17,419 nt of DNA. Source: an uncultured Ruminococcus sp. Its GTDB lineage: Bacteria; Bacillota; Clostridia; Oscillospirales; Ruminococcaceae. A program made the position numbers and the translations under genes. The DNA lies in assembly GCA_934463425.1 (NCBI GenBank), contig CAKSJP010000032.1:1-17419 (forward strand), in the 5' to 3' direction. Position 1 is the stretch's first letter. Each line of letters starts with the position of its first letter. Positions 14,275 to 17,419 of this stretch are shown here, in pieces. Below the pieces are notes generated by a model. The model searched no databases and was not told the DNA's origin. It saw nothing but the letters and a program-made list of their open reading frames with translations.

Positions 14275-15618
14275 ATGGCAAAGTATGCAACCCAAATGGA
14301 TGCGGCAAAGCAGGGCATCCTGACGTCGGAGATGGAGACAGTTGCCAGAGAAGAGCATCTCGCACCGGAGCTGATCCGGGAGCGCGTGGCAAAGGGTACG
14401 ATCTGCATTCCGGCAAACATCAACCACAAAAGCCTGCATCCTTATGGCATCGGTGAGGGACTTCGCACAAAAATGAACGTAAACCTGGGCATTTCCGGGG
14501 ACTGCCATGACTATACCGCGGAGTTTGAAAAGGTGAAGCTTGCAATTCAGTTCCAGTGCGAAGCTATTATGGATCTGTCTAACTACGGCAAGACCCATAC
14601 TTTCCGGAAGCAGCTGATCGAGATGTCTCCGGCGATGATTGGTACTGTTCCCATGTATGATGCCATTGGTTATCTGGAAAAAGACCTGGCAGACATCAAG
14701 GCAACGGACTTTTTGAAGGTGCTGGAGGCGCACGCCAAAGAGGGTGTGGATTTCCAGACCATTCATGCCGGCATCAACCGCCGTGCAGTAGAGGCGCTGA
14801 AGCGCCAGAAGCGCACCACTAATATTGTTTCCCGGGGCGGTTCGCTGCTGTTCGCCTGGATGGAGATGACCGGAAACGAGAACCCGTTCTATGAGTATTA
14901 TGACGATGTTCTGGATATCCTCAGAAAGTATGATGTGACCATTAGTCTGGGTGATGCATTGCGGCCGGGATGCAATGCGGACAGCACTGATGCCGGACAA
15001 ATCAGTGAACTGGTAGAATTGGGCGCATTGACGAAGCGTGCCTGGGAGCGTGATGTACAGGTGATGGTAGAAGGGCCGGGACACATGACCATGGACGAGA
15101 TCGCAGCCAACATGAAGCTGCAAAAGCGGCTGTGCTATGGCGCACCGTTTTATGTGCTCGGGCCGCTGGTCACAGATGTTGCGCCGGGATATGACCACAT
15201 TACTGCTGCTATCGGCGGTGCTATCGCTGCCATGAGCGGTGCGGACTTCCTGTGCTATGTCACACCGGCAGAGCATCTGCGCCTGCCGGATCTCCAGGAT
15301 GTGCGGGACGGCATTGTGGCATCCAAGATCGCTGCCCATGCCGCAGATCTTGCACGCGGCATTCCGGGTGCAAGAGACTGGGACAATGCCATGAGCAAGG
15401 CACGCTGCGAAATTGATTGGGAGGGTATGTTTGCCCAGGCGATTGATCCGGAAAAGGCACGAAATTACTTTGAGAGCCGTCCGCCGCAGGATCGCCACAC
15501 CTGTTCGATGTGCGGTAAAATGTGTGCAATGCGTACTTCTAATAAGATTTTGAACGGTGAGTCGGTTTCTCTGACACCGGATGAAAAAGGAAAGAAGACA
15601 TCCGGGACGGATTTTTGA
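14275..15618 (+). CDS. thiC: phosphomethylpyrimidine synthase (radical SAM, HMP-P synthase)
   Basis: Converts aminoimidazole ribotide into HMP phosphate using S-adenosylmethionine and a 4Fe-4S cluster, the first step of the pyrimidine branch. The 447 aa protein shows ThiC signatures [47 protein letters not shown] and [18 protein letters not shown]. The C-terminal cluster ligands read CSMCGKMC (Cys410, 413, 417), spacing CX2CX3C. It lies 77 bases after thiD with AAAGGAAA before the ATG, inside the TPP-controlled operon, and ends before the terminator at 15646-15696. It lacks the long N-terminal extension of the E. coli/Bacillus enzymes. A 5-hydroxybenzimidazole synthase paralogue (BzaF-type) is the alternative, but the thiE/thiD context argues for ThiC. 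Confidence 0.95.
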   Translation: MAKYATQMDAAKQGILTSEMETVAREEHLAPELIRERVAKGTICIPANINHKSLHPYGIGEGLRTKMNVNLGISGDCHDYTAEFEKVKLAIQFQCEAIMDLSNYGKTHTFRKQLIEMSPAMIGTVPMYDAIGYLEKDLADIKATDFLKVLEAHAKEGVDFQTIHAGINRRAVEALKRQKRTTNIVSRGGSLLFAWMEMTGNENPFYEYYDDVLDILRKYDVTISLGDALRPGCNADSTDAGQISELVELGALTKRAWERDVQVMVEGPGHMTMDEIAANMKLQKRLCYGAPFYVLGPLVTDVAPGYDHITAAIGGAIAAMSGADFLCYVTPAEHLRLPDLQDVRDGIVASKIAAHAADLARGIPGARDWDNAMSKARCEIDWEGMFAQAIDPEKARNYFESRPPQDRHTCSMCGKMCAMRTSNKILNGESVSLTPDEKGKKTSGTDF

Positions 15619-15645
15619 AAATTACGGATTTTTCAAACAAGTCCT

Positions 15646-15696
15646 AAGGCAACACCGCACAAGTCCGCCTGGCGGATTTGTGCGGTGTTGCTTTTC
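15646..15696 (+). terminator. strong intrinsic terminator after thiC
   Basis: A long stem AAGGCAACACCGCACAA.. / ..TTGTGCGGTGTTGCTTT, continued by TCCGCC/GGCGGA around the small loop, followed by TTTTC. It closes the thi operon 27 bases past the thiC stop. Confidence 0.9.
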
Positions 15697-15739
15697 GTGT
15701 CAATGGGGTGCAGCTGACTGAACCAGCTGATGCTTCTGC

Positions 15740-15768
15740 TTGCTTTTTCACAGGTATTGTGGTATACT
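15740..15768 (+). promoter_or_regulatory. promoter of the LytTR regulator-kinase operon
   Basis: TTGCTT (15740-15745), a 17-base spacer and TATACT (15763-15768) preceded by TGG (extended -10). The start near 15775 leaves a leader of about 200 bases before the response regulator start codon. Confidence 0.7.
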
Positions 15769-15978
15769 ATCCATAGGTAAAAATGTGTGAAATCGGGAGA
15801 TAAAGTGTGTCACAGAAATACGGCTGGCAATGCCTGAGTTCACGATAAAATATCTGCAAAACGATGTTCGTTTTATGGCATGCTTCTTGAACTGCTTCTG
15901 GAAAACCTGCTGACAGGCGCAGTTGAATGCATTATAAAGCAGAAAATCGTTGTTTTGCTGCAAGAGAGGGGATATCAG
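15769..15978 (+). other. long 5' leader with a small hairpin and short ORFs
   Basis: The 210 bases before the response regulator hold no gene above 30 residues with a clear binding site outside the regulator's own frame. An inverted repeat AAAACGA-TGT-TCGTTTT (15858-15874) forms a small AT-rich hairpin. A GGGAGA about seven bases before a GTG (near 15807) could initiate a 13-residue peptide reading MSQKYGWQCLSSR. A Cys-rich 12-residue reading (MACFLNCFWKTC, from the ATG at 15875) has no binding site. In frame with the regulator, 33 leucine-rich residues could be read from ATG 15880, also without a binding site. None is strong enough to annotate as a gene. Confidence 0.4.
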
Positions 15979-16713
15979 GTGATTCGGATTGCAATGTGTG
16001 ACGATGAAACCGCGTTTCTTCAAACATATCAGAAAAAAGTTTCAGAGTTGTTTCAGGAGTATAATACAGACTGCAAAATTGATGTGTATACAGATTCCAG
16101 AGCATTTTGGGAGCATTGCGCAGAAACGCCGTATGATCTCATCTTTCTGGATATTGATATGCCGGAGCTTTCCGGAATCCAGCTCGCTTCTAAATTTCGC
16201 GACAATGGGTTGGATACGACACTTGTATTTGTATCCAGTCATGACGATTTCGTATTTGAAACATTTCGCTATAATGCGTATCGTTTTGTGCGCAAGAATA
16301 AACTTCTCAGTGATACACAGGAAATGATTTTTTCTTTCTGTGCTTCCTTAAAAACAAAATCTGTCATAGTTCGGCTTGATGTGGATCGTCAGAGAGCGCT
16401 GGAACAAAAAGTTTCAGACATTGCATACTTCTATTCCATCCGGCATGATATCTATTTTTTAAATGCACAAAATGAATCGATTCGGCTTGCAATGCGCACA
16501 TACACAATGAATGAATTAGAAAAGCAGTTCATAGAGAAAGGGTTTATTCGGGTACATAGAAGCTATTTGGTGAATTATGCCTGGATTTTGCAAATCAAAG
16601 GAGATCAGGTGTATTTGAAAAACTGTCAAAATAAAATACCGTTGAGCCGGGGCAGAAGTGAGGAAGTAAGATTGCAGTATCAGCGGTTGATTCGAGAGGA
16701 TGGAGTGTTATGA
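15979..16713 (+). CDS. LytTR-family response regulator (AgrA/ComE-like)
   Basis: DNA-binding response regulator of peptide-pheromone or cell-surface two-component systems. Counted from the GTG at 15979 (AGAGGGG about seven bases upstream), the receiver domain has the acidic pair Asp8-Asp9 (AMCDDE), the phosphoacceptor Asp58 in IFLDIDMPELSG, the Ser in FVSSHDDF and a basic FVRKNK in place of the usual YLxKP. The LytTR domain covers about 140-240, with the typical FIRVHRSYLVNYAWI segment. Length 244 aa is standard. It shares the ATGA overlap with the kinase gene that follows, so regulator precedes kinase in one operon. The base composition is clearly more A+T-rich than the thi operon next to it. 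Target genes are not visible in the window. Confidence 0.92.
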   Translation: MIRIAMCDDETAFLQTYQKKVSELFQEYNTDCKIDVYTDSRAFWEHCAETPYDLIFLDIDMPELSGIQLASKFRDNGLDTTLVFVSSHDDFVFETFRYNAYRFVRKNKLLSDTQEMIFSFCASLKTKSVIVRLDVDRQRALEQKVSDIAYFYSIRHDIYFLNAQNESIRLAMRTYTMNELEKQFIEKGFIRVHRSYLVNYAWILQIKGDQVYLKNCQNKIPLSRGRSEEVRLQYQRLIREDGVL

Positions 16714-17419
16714 TCTGGCAATGTACAGAAATTCTTGCGGTCATCGTAGAATGCATGATCGTTACACGGATGCTGATCCAATACTTTAAATTCCGGTCGG
16801 AAAACCACTGTATTCTGAAGCGGCTTCTCCTGTTTTCGCTGTTGTTTGCAACGGATATGACAGGAACTTTCGGAGTGGCAAACGAAACATTTTTGATTTC
16901 CAGTTGTCTGTTGATTGAAATCGTGTTTTCCGCAGTTTTTCTGAAAGGAAGCATTTTTGAGAAAATTCTGATTTCCGTGATCAACTATGTTTTAGTGTAT
17001 TTTGTCAATCTTCCGGTAATGGCGGCAGTCGGTGCAATTACTGGAATTCCAATGCTGCAGCTTCAAATGTCCCGGAATGCAGAGCGCGTGATTTGCTTGT
17101 TCCTTACAAAAATACTATACTTTGCTGTGACGCAGTTTATTTTGTCATTCCGCAAGAAGGAAGAATATCATTTTAGCCGTAATGAATGGATCATGATATT
17201 ATCAGCATTTATGATAACGCTTCTGATCGGGATATCTATGTACATGATCACAGTTGGCGGAAAGACAACAGAGTATATCTATGTTGCTGTTACATTGCTG
17301 ATTTCCTGTTTGGATGCTGTGATTTTCATATTTCTGAGAAAAATGAACCGCACGAGTCAAATTGAAAAAGAACGGGATATTATGGAAATCCAGTTGCAGC
17401 GGCAGCAAGATGAAATGCA
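16710..17419 (+). CDS. multi-pass sensor histidine kinase, Agr/Com type (C-terminus beyond window)
   Basis: Open reading frame running off the right edge; 236 residues are visible. It starts MIWQCTEILAVIVECMIVT at the ATG that overlaps the regulator's stop (ATGA), with GGATGGAG upstream. The visible part is six or seven hydrophobic helices (roughly residues 5-25, 38-58, 62-80, 84-110, 127-147, 160-182 and 187-210). A charged, probably coiled-coil linker (RKMNRTSQIEKERDIMEIQ) follows. This is the sensor half of AgrC/ComD/VirS-like kinases. The expected dimerisation and GHKL ATPase domains lie outside the window, so the kinase assignment rests on topology and on pairing with the LytTR regulator. 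No phosphoacceptor His can be checked. Confidence 0.8.
   Translation, partial: MIWQCTEILAVIVECMIVTRMLIQYFKFRSENHCILKRLLLFSLLFATDMTGTFGVANETFLISSCLLIEIVFSAVFLKGSIFEKILISVINYVLVYFVNLPVMAAVGAITGIPMLQLQMSRNAERVICLFLTKILYFAVTQFILSFRKKEEYHFSRNEWIMILSAFMITLLIGISMYMITVGGKTTEYIYVAVTLLISCLDAVIFIFLRKMNRTSQIEKERDIMEIQLQRQQDEM

Noticed and set aside
14248..15498. 416-residue open frame on the - strand opposite thiC
   Set aside because: It is the antisense shadow of an unmistakable thiC gene: no binding site, and a Cys/His/Arg-rich composition typical of reverse-frame translation.
15880..15978. 33-residue N-terminal extension of the response regulator (MLLELLLENLL...)
   Set aside because: No ribosome binding site precedes ATG 15880, while GTG 15979 has one and gives the normal receiver-domain start.

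Overview
The window looks like chromosome of a low-to-mid GC Gram-positive anaerobe, most likely a member of the Clostridia (Oscillospiraceae/Ruminococcaceae type). This is inferred from several signs: Shine-Dalgarno-led genes with sigma-A type promoters, class B sortases, a SpoIID-family protein, a KtrA/KtrB potassium system, a short ThiI without rhodanese domain, and an anaerobe-style thiamine operon under a TPP riboswitch. I see no insertion sequence, phage gene or CRISPR array. Nearly all genes are on the + strand. The exceptions are a truncated tRNA-Leu at the left edge and one solute-binding lipoprotein gene.

Layout. (1) 1-2672: a tRNA-Leu(CAG) on the - strand, cut by the window edge, then a back-to-back + promoter driving a cysteine desulfurase and thiI, a sulfur-transfer pair for tRNA 4-thiouridine and possibly the thiamine thiazole. 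(2) 2762-6719: a CinA-C/PncC amidohydrolase overlaps the first of two tandem class B sortases, one membrane-anchored and one apparently a lipoprotein. A run of consecutive RNA hairpins follows, then a secreted SpoIID/LytB-like protein whose two conserved blocks are in permuted order. (3) 6812-7439: a singly transcribed coiled-coil plus double-zinc-knuckle protein. (4) 7496-9975: a terminator abutting the Shine-Dalgarno of a potassium transporter operon (ktrB-like, a small A+T-rich unknown gene, ktrA-like) and a 49-50 aa charged small protein. (5) 10023-11957: a bidirectional terminator and a - strand family 5 solute-binding lipoprotein with a strong promoter and no permease beside it. (6) 11991-15696: an HD-domain protein, then immediately a TPP riboswitch with intrinsic terminator controlling thiE-thiD-thiC, closed by a strong terminator. 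(7) 15740-17419: a visibly more A+T-rich LytTR response regulator and an incomplete multi-pass sensor kinase of the Agr/Com type, preceded by a ~200-base leader.

Working together: thiE, thiD and thiC supply the pyrimidine branch and the coupling step of thiamine synthesis. No thiazole genes (thiG/S/F/H) are visible here, so that half must be elsewhere or salvaged. The sortase-sortase-SpoIID block forms a cell-surface/cell-wall group. The most unusual points are the permuted SpoIID protein, the hairpin array in front of it, the lipoprotein sortase, the possible attenuator at the ktr operon, the A+T-rich insert in that operon, and an EF-hand-like loop in the solute-binding protein.
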